Shown piece by piece: positions 16,063 through 24,513 of a stretch of 64,000 nt of DNA (the stretch's first letter is position 1; each line of letters opens with the position of its first letter). A model generated the notes under the pieces. That model was not told where the DNA came from, searched no databases, and saw nothing but the letters and a program-made list of their open reading frames with translations. Made by a program: the position numbers and the translations under genes. This DNA is from Fluviibacter sp964498255 (lineage in GTDB: Bacteria; Pseudomonadota; Gammaproteobacteria; Burkholderiales; Rhodocyclaceae): contig CAZCGW010000009.1 in NCBI GenBank assembly GCA_964498255.1, positions 1 through 64,000 of the forward strand, in the 5' to 3' direction.

Positions 16063-16889
16063 TGCCGGATCGACATATGCGCCATCATCGTCAGGGTCCT
16101 TGGCAGGACGCTCATCCCGCAGATCACTTGCCGCAGATTCACCACGTAGGCGTTGGTCATGGTGTGCAATGGATCAGTGAAGGTTGGGCCTTGTTTATGC
16201 GTCGCCCGGGGCTCTGGTTGATCACGGCTTTTCTGCAGACACTTTTAATTATGCTAGTGCTGCTGGTGCCATTGTTGGGTCAGGTTGGCGCGCATTTGCT
16301 GATGCCGGTGTTGTCTGCGGGTTTGATGGTGGTTGCGCATCGCGTGCAATACAACGAACCGGTCAGCGTTGCGGATGCCTTTACCGGGTTTAGAGAGCAT
16401 GCGCCTGCAGTGGTTAATGTGGGTGTCTGGTACATGCTGGGTTGGATGCTCATCGTGGCGCTGGGTCTGTTGCTGGGCGGCGGTGCTGCACTGTCAGGTA
16501 TGGCTGTGGGCATGGAAACCCAGTATGAGTGGCTGGGTGTAGTGATTAGCGTGTTCGGCATTATTCTGGCCGTAACCATTAGTCTCCTGCTGGTGTTGCC
16601 ATTGGTCATGTCGGTTTGGTTGGCGCCACCTTTGGCGGTATTCCATGACATTTCGGCGATGGCGGCCATGAAGCATTCTTTCGTCGCTAGCTGGCGCAGC
16701 TTGCCGGCCTTTGTTGTCGCCTTCTTTCTGGTGGCTCTGATGCTGTTCTTGACGGCACTGACGATGGGTCTGGCCTTGCTGGTGGTTGTGCCTGTGATGG
16801 CCGGTGCCACGTATGCGGCCTATCAGGATCTGTTTGAGTCGTTGCCAGCGGCAGCTCAGGCCAGCAGCGCTGAATCAACGGATGTCTGA
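16062..16889 (+). CDS. BPSS1780-type integral membrane protein (first copy)
   Basis: A 275-residue protein with a His-rich N-terminus (about 1-35) followed by five or six long hydrophobic helices. The pattern GVQWISEGWALFMRRPGLW entering the first helix and MKHSFVASWRSLPAF late in the chain fits the BPSS1780 family, common in Burkholderiales and of unknown function. It overlaps the next gene, a divergent paralogue, by 8 bases. Confidence 0.75.
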   Translation: MPDRHMRHHRQGPWQDAHPADHLPQIHHVGVGHGVQWISEGWALFMRRPGLWLITAFLQTLLIMLVLLVPLLGQVGAHLLMPVLSAGLMVVAHRVQYNEPVSVADAFTGFREHAPAVVNVGVWYMLGWMLIVALGLLLGGGAALSGMAVGMETQYEWLGVVISVFGIILAVTISLLLVLPLVMSVWLAPPLAVFHDISAMAAMKHSFVASWRSLPAFVVAFFLVALMLFLTALTMGLALLVVVPVMAGATYAAYQDLFESLPAAAQASSAESTDV

Positions 16890-17688
16890 CACGATCAAAC
16901 GCATCGGGCTGGCAACGGGCTGGCAGTGGTTTCGTGACGGCTTTGCCCGTTACCGGCGCAACCCAGTACTGATGCTCTTCTGGGTTATGTCTTATTGGAC
17001 GATGCTGGGTCTGGTGGGGCTGGTGCCCGTGGTTGGCGACCTGCTGGTCGCGGCATTGGCACCGGTGTTGCTGGTTGGTGTGCTGGCGGGATGTCGTGCG
17101 CTGGACACAGAAACGATGCCCAGCTTTACGCTATTGTTTTCCGGTTTTCGTAACCGCTTACAGCCGTTAATGGGGTTGGGTGTGTTGCACTTTCTGCTAA
17201 CGCTGGGCGTACTCGGTCTGACGGCAGCTTTTGATGGCGGTGTACTTTTGCAGTTTATGGCCCGGTCAACCTTAGGCGCGGGTGCCGATGCAGCGACACT
17301 GAATCCGGATAATCTGTCTCTCAGTGCTATGTTGGTGGCAATGGCCGTTTATGTGCCGGTGATGCTGGCCTTTGCCTATGCCCCCCTGCTGGTTGCCTGG
17401 CGTGGCTTTGGCGTGGGTAAGGCACTCTTTTTTAGTCTGGTGGGTTCCTGGCGTGCCTGGCAGGGATTGATGGGTCTGTTTTTTGCCATTCTGGTCTTTG
17501 GTGTTCTGGTTCCGGCCGTGGTGATGATGTTGCTGCTGGCGTTGGGTGTGGGTGATGCAGTCGTGACCTCATTAGTGGTTGTGCCGCTGATGGCCGTGTT
17601 GGCACCGACAGTAGTTTCAGCCTTCCTCAGCAGCTATCGTGATGTATTGCCAGATAACGAGGGCGCCGCCCCGGCGCAGTCGACCTGA
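16882..17688 (+). CDS. BPSS1780-type integral membrane protein (second copy)
   Basis: A 268-residue membrane protein resembling its upstream neighbour: an amphipathic GWQWFRDGFARYRRNP entry, a first helix pair, and a late segment KALFFSLVGSWRAWQGL equivalent to the neighbour's. The pair looks like a tandem duplication. The start at 16882 lies within the end of the first copy. It ends 4 bases after the CTG used as the nadD start. Confidence 0.75.
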   Translation: MSDTIKRIGLATGWQWFRDGFARYRRNPVLMLFWVMSYWTMLGLVGLVPVVGDLLVAALAPVLLVGVLAGCRALDTETMPSFTLLFSGFRNRLQPLMGLGVLHFLLTLGVLGLTAAFDGGVLLQFMARSTLGAGADAATLNPDNLSLSAMLVAMAVYVPVMLAFAYAPLLVAWRGFGVGKALFFSLVGSWRAWQGLMGLFFAILVFGVLVPAVVMMLLLALGVGDAVVTSLVVVPLMAVLAPTVVSAFLSSYRDVLPDNEGAAPAQST

Positions 17689-18338
17689 ATCTGATCGGCA
17701 TTCTTGGCGGTACGTTTGACCCGGTGCATATCGGGCACCTGCAGTTGGCAGAAGAGGCCATTGCTGCATTTAATCTGGATGAGTTGCGTTGTATTCCAGC
17801 CGGGCAGCCACCGCATCGTCAGCCACCTCAGGCGGATGCAAAACACCGCCTTGCTATGGCGCAACTAGGTTTTGCGGATCAGGCTCGGTGCACCATTGAT
17901 AATGCCGAGATCCTACAAACAGGTCCTTCGTGGACGATTCGCACTCTGGAACGATTGCGTCAGACCGATCCGACTGCGAGTCTGTTGCTTATTATGGGTG
18001 CCGATGCATTGTTGGGGTTGCCCACCTGGCACCGGTGGCAGGAGCTGCTGGACTACGCGCATATTGCGGTAGCGAATCGACCCGAGTCAGCGCTGGTAGC
18101 TGACGAACTGCCAGAGGCCTTAAGCGCATTTTGGAAAGCACATTACACAACGGATCTTGAGCAGTTGCGGCAACAACCCGCAGGATGTCTGGTTTCGTTT
18201 ACCATAGCGCCCTGTACGGTGTCGGCCACACAAGTGCGTCGTGCCGTTGGACAGGGACAGTCAATTTCTGGCTTGGTGCCGCAAGCGGTTGAAAATTATA
18301 TCGATCAGCACCATCTCTATCAGCAGACCGCGCATTGA
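17685..18338 (+). CDS. nadD: nicotinate-nucleotide adenylyltransferase NadD
   Basis: A 217-residue enzyme converting nicotinate mononucleotide and ATP to NaAD. The N-terminal GILGGTFDPVHIGHL carries the (H/T)xGH nucleotidyltransferase signature; VSATQVRRAV is the C-terminal ATP site. The frame has no ATG, GTG or TTG before this signature; the only plausible start giving the normal length is CTG at 17685, which overlaps the preceding TGA (CTGA). A GTG at 17724 would remove the catalytic loop. Translation probably depends on coupling to the membrane protein gene. Confidence 0.88.
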   Translation: MNLIGILGGTFDPVHIGHLQLAEEAIAAFNLDELRCIPAGQPPHRQPPQADAKHRLAMAQLGFADQARCTIDNAEILQTGPSWTIRTLERLRQTDPTASLLLIMGADALLGLPTWHRWQELLDYAHIAVANRPESALVADELPEALSAFWKAHYTTDLEQLRQQPAGCLVSFTIAPCTVSATQVRRAVGQGQSISGLVPQAVENYIDQHHLYQQTAH

Positions 18339-18364
18339 CGGTCATTACAGCATCAAGGAACAGC

Positions 18365-18910
18365 ATGCCTAAAGAACTCTCGATCAAAAAGCTTGAAACC
18401 ATTGCCGTCGATGCGCTGGAAGATATCAAGGGTCGTGACATCATCATCGTGAATACCACCAAGGTATCCCAGATGTTCGAACGTATTGTGCTGGCCAGCG
18501 GTGAGTCGAACCGTCAGGTGCGTGCATTGGCACGCAGCGTGGCCGATAAGGTTCGTGAAGCAGGCGGCGAAGTGCTCTCGACAGAGGGTGAAGAGACCGG
18601 TGAGTGGGTGCTGGTGGATCTGGGCCCGGTTGTGGTTCACATCATGCAGCCAACGGTACGCGCGCACTTTGATCTGGAAGGTTTATGGGGCGCTGGCAAG
18701 CCTGCCGGACATGCTGCCGAGAAAGCAGCGAAGAAAGCCACTGCTAAAAAAGCCGTGAGCAAAGCGCTCAAAGTTGATAGCACAGAAAAAGCACCGGCGA
18801 AGCCACGTGCGCGCAAACCTGCCGCCACAAAAACTGCGGACACTAAAACAACCGCCAAGAAGGCTCCCGCTAAGAAAGCAGCGCCGCGCGCTAAAAAAGC
18901 TTCGGCTTAA
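18365..18910 (+). CDS. rsfS: ribosome silencing factor RsfS with Lys/Ala-rich tail
   Basis: A 181-residue protein. Residues 1-112 are the RsfS (DUF143) core that binds uL14 and blocks subunit joining; motifs include IVNTTKVSQMFERIVLASGE and WVLVDLGPVVVHIM. Residues 113-181 form a low-complexity tail rich in Lys, Ala and Pro resembling bacterial histone H1-like repeats. AAGGA lies before the ATG at 18365. The stop overlaps the rlmH start (TAATG). Confidence 0.92.
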   Translation: MPKELSIKKLETIAVDALEDIKGRDIIIVNTTKVSQMFERIVLASGESNRQVRALARSVADKVREAGGEVLSTEGEETGEWVLVDLGPVVVHIMQPTVRAHFDLEGLWGAGKPAGHAAEKAAKKATAKKAVSKALKVDSTEKAPAKPRARKPAATKTADTKTTAKKAPAKKAAPRAKKASA

Positions 18911-19380
18911 TGAAGTTACATCTGATCAGTGTCGGCCAGCGTCTGCCCGATTGGGCAGAGGCCGCCTGTTCAGATTACCTGAAGCGCTTTCCCCGTTCGC
19001 AGCCCATTGTGCTGCATGAAATTAAAGCGGAACCCCGTACGGGTAATCGTACGGCCCAGCAGATCATGGATCTGGAAGCAGTGCGTATCGAGGCGGCTAT
19101 TCCTGCGGGCGCCCGTCGCGTTATGCTGGACGAGCGGGGCACGGATCTCACAACCATAGCGCTCTCTAAAAGGCTGGAATACTGGCAAGGGGAGGCGCAG
19201 GATGTGGCGTTAATTATTGGCGGGGCTGATGGTATATCGCCCGCCTTGAAATCAACGGCACATGAAATGATCCGGTTGTCTTCGCTGACGTTGCCGCATG
19301 CCATGGCGCGTGTCTTGTTAGCAGAGCAGTTGTACCGTGCGATTACGGTGCTGGCTGGGCATCCGTACCATCGTGAATAA
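18910..19380 (+). CDS. rlmH: 23S rRNA pseudouridine-1915 N3-methyltransferase RlmH
   Basis: A 156-residue SPOUT methyltransferase with LIIGGADGIS at the knotted SAM site and the C-terminal LLAEQLYRAITVLAGHPYH. Normal length. It methylates pseudouridine 1915 of 23S rRNA, alongside RsfS in the ribosome-maturation block. Confidence 0.95.
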   Translation: MKLHLISVGQRLPDWAEAACSDYLKRFPRSQPIVLHEIKAEPRTGNRTAQQIMDLEAVRIEAAIPAGARRVMLDERGTDLTTIALSKRLEYWQGEAQDVALIIGGADGISPALKSTAHEMIRLSSLTLPHAMARVLLAEQLYRAITVLAGHPYHRE

Positions 19381-19384
19381 GGCT

Positions 19385-19990
19385 ATGCAGACCATCTGGT
19401 TAGCCTCTAAAAGTCCACGTCGCGCCGAGCTGTTGACGGGTATGGGCGTGCCATTCGAAGTGCTGCAGTTTACCGATGATGCAGGCACGCAATACGAAGT
19501 TGATGAATCGGTATTTCCCGGTGAATCCCCTCGAGACTATGTGCGACGTGTGGCGTTTGATAAAGCCTTGCACGCAGTTTCCTATCTGCGGGATCGTGGA
19601 CTGCCTGAACGCCCCCTGTTGTCTGCTGATACAACCGTTGCGCTAGGTGAACGTATCTTAGGCAAACCCGCGGATGCCAATGAAGCGCGTGACATGTTGA
19701 ATGCACTCTCTGGTCAAGCGCATGAGGTATTAACCTCGGTGGTGTTGGCGCATGGGCATGATATCCGCCAGATGCTATCAGTGAGCCAGGTGCGCTTTAT
19801 GGCGTTGGATGAGGCAACGATTGAGCGCTACATTGCAAGCGGTGAGCCTTTTGATAAAGCCGGTGCCTATGGCATACAGGGGCACGCAGGTATTTTTGTG
19901 GCAGAGATGCAGGGCAGCTTTACCGGCATCATGGGGTTGCCCGTGCATGAAACGGCCTGTTTGCTGGAGTCTTGCGGTTACGCTTTCTGA
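19385..19990 (+). CDS. maf: Maf-family nucleoside-triphosphate pyrophosphatase
   Basis: A 201-residue Maf protein with LASKSPRRAELL, SADTTVALG and the AYGIQGHAG motif of the YhdE-type dTTP/UTP pyrophosphatases, which clear non-canonical or excess nucleotides. The ATG at 19385 lies 4 bases after rlmH. It ends 4 bases before the convergent glycosyltransferase gene. Confidence 0.92.
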   Translation: MQTIWLASKSPRRAELLTGMGVPFEVLQFTDDAGTQYEVDESVFPGESPRDYVRRVAFDKALHAVSYLRDRGLPERPLLSADTTVALGERILGKPADANEARDMLNALSGQAHEVLTSVVLAHGHDIRQMLSVSQVRFMALDEATIERYIASGEPFDKAGAYGIQGHAGIFVAEMQGSFTGIMGLPVHETACLLESCGYAF

Positions 19991-19994
19991 AGCG

Positions 19995-21110
19995 TTAACG
20001 ATCTAGCCAGCGCAGAATTTCTTGCGCAGCCACGGTGGCACCATCTTGCTGGATAGGCGTTTTAGCCGGTTGAGCCAGCAGGGATGTAAATGATTCGTTA
20101 AAGAGACCTTGTTGCAACGCTTCTGGTGCAAGTTTGGCGCAGCGTGCGTTCTCTTGTAGCCATGCCACCAGAACCCGTTGCTCTGGCCAATCATCTCGTT
20201 CGACGTATAGCACTGGCGTGCCGGCGAGTGCCGACTCGACAAAGGTGCCGTAACCAGGTTTGCAGATTACGGCATCGCACCAGCCCAACAGGTCGGTAAA
20301 GACGAGGCCGGTGGTTTTGCATAGGCTATCGGCGTTGATGATCCCTTGGGCCGGATAACCTTCGGCCGGCAAACCGGGCTGGTTGGCAACGAGGAGGGTG
20401 AATGCCGATTGTGTTGGCCACTGCGCGTAAGAGAGCTGCGTTTCGATGCCGCCCATGCCGATGAGGATGCGTGGCCTAGCCAACAGGGGTCGATCAATAA
20501 TGGCCGCTAATAGGGCTTCGAGCGTATTTCTGGTGTGGGTGCTGCGGGCACCCACGGGTGGCAGAAGGTGTTCTGTGATCCCCCGCATCGGCATACCCGG
20601 TGTCAGTCGCAGTGCGGCTGTGGCCTTGTCGTAGGTGTCTGTGATTCGGTTTAGCACAGCGGCGGAGTCTGGAACCGCTTCAAAGTAGAAGCGCGCGGTA
20701 TCTGCCCAATTAAGCGAACTCATGGCGATGCCGGGGATGCCCAGCGTTTGTGCGGCCGCTAAAGGCATGTCGCCCACATCACTGAGAATAAGATTTGGTG
20801 CGGTAGCTTGTACGATTTTGCACGCAGCTGCCAGGTGCGCTGACCAATTGGCGTCTCGGTCGGCGTATGCTGTCCAGCTGGCTTCAACATCGACGCGCAT
20901 GGCGTCGTGCATGATGAGGCTAAGATCACAGGGGTAGGCAATGTGCTCAAATGGCCCGGTGATGCGCGCCTGAAGTGTATCGATAGGCAGCGCGCTCCAG
21001 ATAATGAGCGACAGATCCGGCCGTAATGCACTTAATGCATTACAAACAGGCGCGGCTTGCCCCAGATGGCCTAGGCCATGGGCACTAATCGCCACCAGCA
21101 GGCGGGGCAT
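19995..21110 (-). CDS. GT-B fold glycosyltransferase-like protein
   Basis: A 371-residue protein built like MurG/GT28-type transferases: the N-terminal ISAHGLGHLGQ loop, a central IGMGGI, and a C-terminal donor-binding region with CKPGYGTFVESALAGTP. Similar proteins occur beside U32 peptidases in betaproteobacteria. It lies 3 bases downstream of trhP on the same strand, so it may be co-transcribed. Donor and acceptor are unknown. Confidence 0.72.
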   Translation of the reverse strand: MPRLLVAISAHGLGHLGQAAPVCNALSALRPDLSLIIWSALPIDTLQARITGPFEHIAYPCDLSLIMHDAMRVDVEASWTAYADRDANWSAHLAAACKIVQATAPNLILSDVGDMPLAAAQTLGIPGIAMSSLNWADTARFYFEAVPDSAAVLNRITDTYDKATAALRLTPGMPMRGITEHLLPPVGARSTHTRNTLEALLAAIIDRPLLARPRILIGMGGIETQLSYAQWPTQSAFTLLVANQPGLPAEGYPAQGIINADSLCKTTGLVFTDLLGWCDAVICKPGYGTFVESALAGTPVLYVERDDWPEQRVLVAWLQENARCAKLAPEALQQGLFNESFTSLLAQPAKTPIQQDGATVAAQEILRWLDR

Positions 21111-21113
21111 GGC

Positions 21114-22457
21114 TTAAGCCTTCGGTTGTGTCGCCGAGGCTGATGCTGCAATCATTTCGTCCGTGGGTACATCGTGCAGGCGCGCCAGGAAGGCGCCATC
21201 GCAATCGGCAGTCCATTCGGCGTCTTTCACCCAGACAATGTGACCATCGCCGCTAGCGACATCCACCGATTCCAGTTTGCGGCCTTCCAGGGCTTTGACT
21301 TGCACGATGCGATTACCGGCGGGATGGATGATCTCCAGCCAGTCGCCCACGGCAAAACGGTTTTTGACGATCACGCGCGCGGCGTTACGTTCGCTATCCC
21401 ACTCAACGTTACCGACATACTGGCTGCGGCCAGACTCGGAGTAGCCACGCAGATAGTTCTGCGTGTCGGAATCATGGTGACGTTGATAGAAGCCATCGGT
21501 GTAGCCACGGTTGGCCAGGCCTTCCAGCTCACCAATAAGCAGCGGGTTGAAGCGACGTCCGGCTTGCGCATCATCAATGGCGTGGCGATAGGCCTGGCAG
21601 GTGCGCGCAACGTAATACGGTGATTTGGTGCGGCCTTCGATCTTGAGTGAATCGACCCCAATCTCGATCAGGCGTTCGACGTGTTCGATGGCACGTAGAT
21701 CGCGCGAGTTAAGAATGTAGGTGCCATGTTCATCTTCTTCGATCGGCATCAGCTCGCCCGGGCGCTTGGACTCTTCGACAACAAGCGGCGGGAAGTTGCT
21801 GCCCGTCATGCCGGGAGTGGCCTCTGCCTCATTGTCAGGTTTAAGTTTGTAGTCCCAGCGACACGAGTTGGTACAGGTGCCCTGATTCGGATCTCGATGA
21901 TTGAAGTAGCCGGACAATAGGCAGCGGCCGGAGTAGGCAATACACAGCGCGCCATGCACAAAGACCTCCAGCTCCATCTCAGGGCATTGCTGACGGATTT
22001 CAGCGACTTCGTCGAGCGATAGTTCGCGCGACAGAATGACCCGTTTAACACCCATCTTGCCCCAGAAGCGTACGCTGGCCCAGTTAACGGTATTGGCTTG
22101 AACAGATAAGTGGACGGGCACCTCCGGGAATCGATCCCGGATCATATCGATCAAGCCGGGGTCGGCCATGATCAGTGCATTAGGTTTGAGCGCGACGACC
22201 GGTGCCATATCATCCAGATAGGTTTTGAGCTTGGCGTTGTGCGGTGAAATGTTGCTGACGATATAGAATGATTTCTGTTGCGCGTGCGCCTCGTCGATAC
22301 CTTCTTGGATCGCATCCAGTGTGCTGAATTCATTATTGCGTACGCGCAGGCTGTAGCGAGGCTGGCCGGCATAGACGGCGTCGGCCCCGAAGGCAAAGGC
22401 GGTACGCATCATGGCCAGGGAACCGGCAGGGGCGAGAAGTTCAGTTTTCGTGGACAT
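21114..22457 (-). CDS. trhP: tRNA uridine 5-hydroxylation protein TrhP (U32 family)
   Basis: A 447-residue U32-family protein (formerly YegQ) needed for prephenate-dependent 5-hydroxyuridine at tRNA position 34. It starts LLAPAGSLAMM, carries the U32 signature EVFVHGALCIAYSGRC and the cysteines CTNSC thought to bind a 4Fe-4S cluster. The protease name is historical. It is divergent from rng, with 69 bases between them. Confidence 0.88.
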   Translation of the reverse strand: MSTKTELLAPAGSLAMMRTAFAFGADAVYAGQPRYSLRVRNNEFSTLDAIQEGIDEAHAQQKSFYIVSNISPHNAKLKTYLDDMAPVVALKPNALIMADPGLIDMIRDRFPEVPVHLSVQANTVNWASVRFWGKMGVKRVILSRELSLDEVAEIRQQCPEMELEVFVHGALCIAYSGRCLLSGYFNHRDPNQGTCTNSCRWDYKLKPDNEAEATPGMTGSNFPPLVVEESKRPGELMPIEEDEHGTYILNSRDLRAIEHVERLIEIGVDSLKIEGRTKSPYYVARTCQAYRHAIDDAQAGRRFNPLLIGELEGLANRGYTDGFYQRHHDSDTQNYLRGYSESGRSQYVGNVEWDSERNAARVIVKNRFAVGDWLEIIHPAGNRIVQVKALEGRKLESVDVASGDGHIVWVKDAEWTADCDGAFLARLHDVPTDEMIAASASATQPKA

Positions 22458-22526
22458 AGTAGAATTCGGCTATTAAGCGGCAGTAAAAACAGGCAATAAA
22501 AAAACAGTCAGGCGCACATTCTACCT

Positions 22527-23987
22527 ATGGCCGAAAGTATCCTCATTAATTTCACACCCCAAGAGACCCGGGTTGCCATCCTCGAGCAGGGGATTGTTCA
22601 GGAACTCCATGTCGAACGCCATACAACGCGGGGGTTGGTGGGCAATATCTATCTGGGACGCGTTGTTCGGATTTTGCCGGGTATGCAGTCAGCATTTGTT
22701 GATGTGGGGCTGGAACGTACGGCATTTCTGCATGTGGCAGATATCTGGCAGGCGCGCATCGGCGATCTGGCCAATCGGGAGTATCGTCCGATTGAAGAGG
22801 TGATTAGCGAAGGGCAAACCTTGCTGGTGCAGGTCATTAAAGACCCTATCGGTACCAAGGGCGCTCGTTTGTCGACGCAGGTATCTATTGCGGGTCGTAT
22901 GCTGGTGTATTTGCCCCAGGAAAAACATATCGGTATTTCACAGCGGATTGATGAAGCTGAGCGCGAAGCATTGCGTGAGCGACTCACTCGCCTGGTTCCT
23001 GCCGATGAGGCGGGTGGATTTATTTTGCGCACCATCGCTGAGACGGCAGACGAAGCTTCTCTGCAAGATGATATTAACTATCTCCGTAAAATCTGGGCCG
23101 GTCTCAAACAGCAGATCACTACGTCGCCTGTGCCCTCCTTGATGTACCAAGATCTTTCTCTGGCGCAGCGCGTATTGCGCGACTTTGCCAACCCGGAGAC
23201 CGAACGCATCCTGGTCGACTCGCGAGAGACATTCCAGAAGCTTAAAGAGTTTGCCGATATTTACGTGCCAGGCATCGTCAATTTGCTAGAGCATTACAAC
23301 GAAGATCGCACGCTCTTTGATTTGTATGGGGTTGAAGAAGAAATCCAGCGCGCACTGTCCCGGCGTGTTGACCTTAAGAGTGGTGGTTATCTGATCATTG
23401 ATCAGACAGAAGCCATGACCACGGTGGATGTCAACACCGGTGCTTTCGTCGGTGTGCGTAATTTCGATGAAACGATCTTCAAGACGAATCTGGAAGCGGC
23501 GCAAGCCATTGCGCGCCAGTTACGTTTGCGTAATCTGGGCGGCATCATCATCCTGGACTTTATCGACATGGATCAGCCAGCGCATCAGGAAGCGGTGTTG
23601 GCAGAGCTACGTAAGTGCTTAAGCCGTGATCATATGCGGATGACGGTGAACGGTTTTACGGCCCTCGGTCTGGTGGAGATGACTCGCAAGCGTACGCGTG
23701 AATCACTGGCGCGCGTGTTGTGTGAAACCTGCCCAACCTGCGATGGTCGTGGTCAGGTTAAAACAGCGCGCACTGTTTGCTACGAGATTCTGCGTGAACT
23801 CGTACGGGAGTCCCGTCAGTTTGAAGCGCGTGAGTACCGCGTCATCGCGAGCCAGCAGGTAGTTGATCTCTTCCTCGAAGAGGAAGAGCAGGCATTGGCG
23901 ATGGCCTCGGACTTTATTGGTAAGCCGATCTCGCTACAAGGGGAGTCCGGTTACGGACCCGAGCAGCACGATATCGTGCTGCTCTAA
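22527..23987 (+). CDS. rng: ribonuclease G
   Basis: A 486-residue endoribonuclease for 16S rRNA 5'-end maturation and mRNA decay. It shows the N-terminal S1 region (GNIYLGRVVRILPGMQSAFV), the catalytic core with TVDVNTGAFVG and LDFIDM, and the Zn-link CETCPTCDGRG. No RNase E-type C-terminal scaffold is attached. Its linkage to maf and rsfS is usual in this order. Confidence 0.95.
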   Translation: MAESILINFTPQETRVAILEQGIVQELHVERHTTRGLVGNIYLGRVVRILPGMQSAFVDVGLERTAFLHVADIWQARIGDLANREYRPIEEVISEGQTLLVQVIKDPIGTKGARLSTQVSIAGRMLVYLPQEKHIGISQRIDEAEREALRERLTRLVPADEAGGFILRTIAETADEASLQDDINYLRKIWAGLKQQITTSPVPSLMYQDLSLAQRVLRDFANPETERILVDSRETFQKLKEFADIYVPGIVNLLEHYNEDRTLFDLYGVEEEIQRALSRRVDLKSGGYLIIDQTEAMTTVDVNTGAFVGVRNFDETIFKTNLEAAQAIARQLRLRNLGGIIILDFIDMDQPAHQEAVLAELRKCLSRDHMRMTVNGFTALGLVEMTRKRTRESLARVLCETCPTCDGRGQVKTARTVCYEILRELVRESRQFEAREYRVIASQQVVDLFLEEEEQALAMASDFIGKPISLQGESGYGPEQHDIVLL

Positions 23988-23990
23988 GCC

Positions 23991-24428
23991 TTATTCTGTA
24001 GGGCGAGCGGGCGCTAGAACCAGCGCTTCACCTTCGACGACCCGTTTGTCGCCTACGGTACAAACGGTTTCAATGCGCACCTTGTTTTTGACGTAGTCGA
24101 CTTCCAGAACCGTTAGCGTAGCGGTGACCGTATCACCCGGATGCACCGGTGCTAAAAACCGCATGTTCTGCGCAAGGAAGATGGTGCCTGGGCCAGGTAG
24201 ACGATTGGCCAGTGCTGAGGAGATCAGGCTGGCGGTTAAAAAACCTTGAACGATACGGGTGCCAAAGCGCGTGGTCTTGGCATATTCCTCGTCTAGGTGA
24301 ATCGCATTGGTATCGGTTGATACAGCGGAGAACAGAATGATGTCTGTTTCGGTAATCGTCTTCGATTGAAACGCCGTCATACCGACTTTGAGTTCATCGG
24401 TGTAATACGCAGGACGGATAATTCCCAT
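23991..24428 (-). CDS. MaoC-like hot-dog dehydratase/hydratase
   Basis: A 145-residue hot-dog fold protein of the (R)-specific enoyl-CoA hydratase (PhaJ/MaoC) type. The hydratase motif is visible: the catalytic Asp and His in DTNAIHLDEEYA. The usual HG after the strand is QG (RIVQGF). The ATG at 24428 follows GAGG. It ends 3 bases from the convergent rng stop. The physiological substrate is unknown. Confidence 0.82.
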   Translation of the reverse strand: MGIIRPAYYTDELKVGMTAFQSKTITETDIILFSAVSTDTNAIHLDEEYAKTTRFGTRIVQGFLTASLISSALANRLPGPGTIFLAQNMRFLAPVHPGDTVTATLTVLEVDYVKNKVRIETVCTVGDKRVVEGEALVLAPARPTE

Positions 24429-24513
24429 AACTAGCCTCAAGCTTTGCAATTAATCATGACGACATCATAGCAACTTATGTTGCAATGCGTCATGAATCTT
24501 TGATGACACCCAA

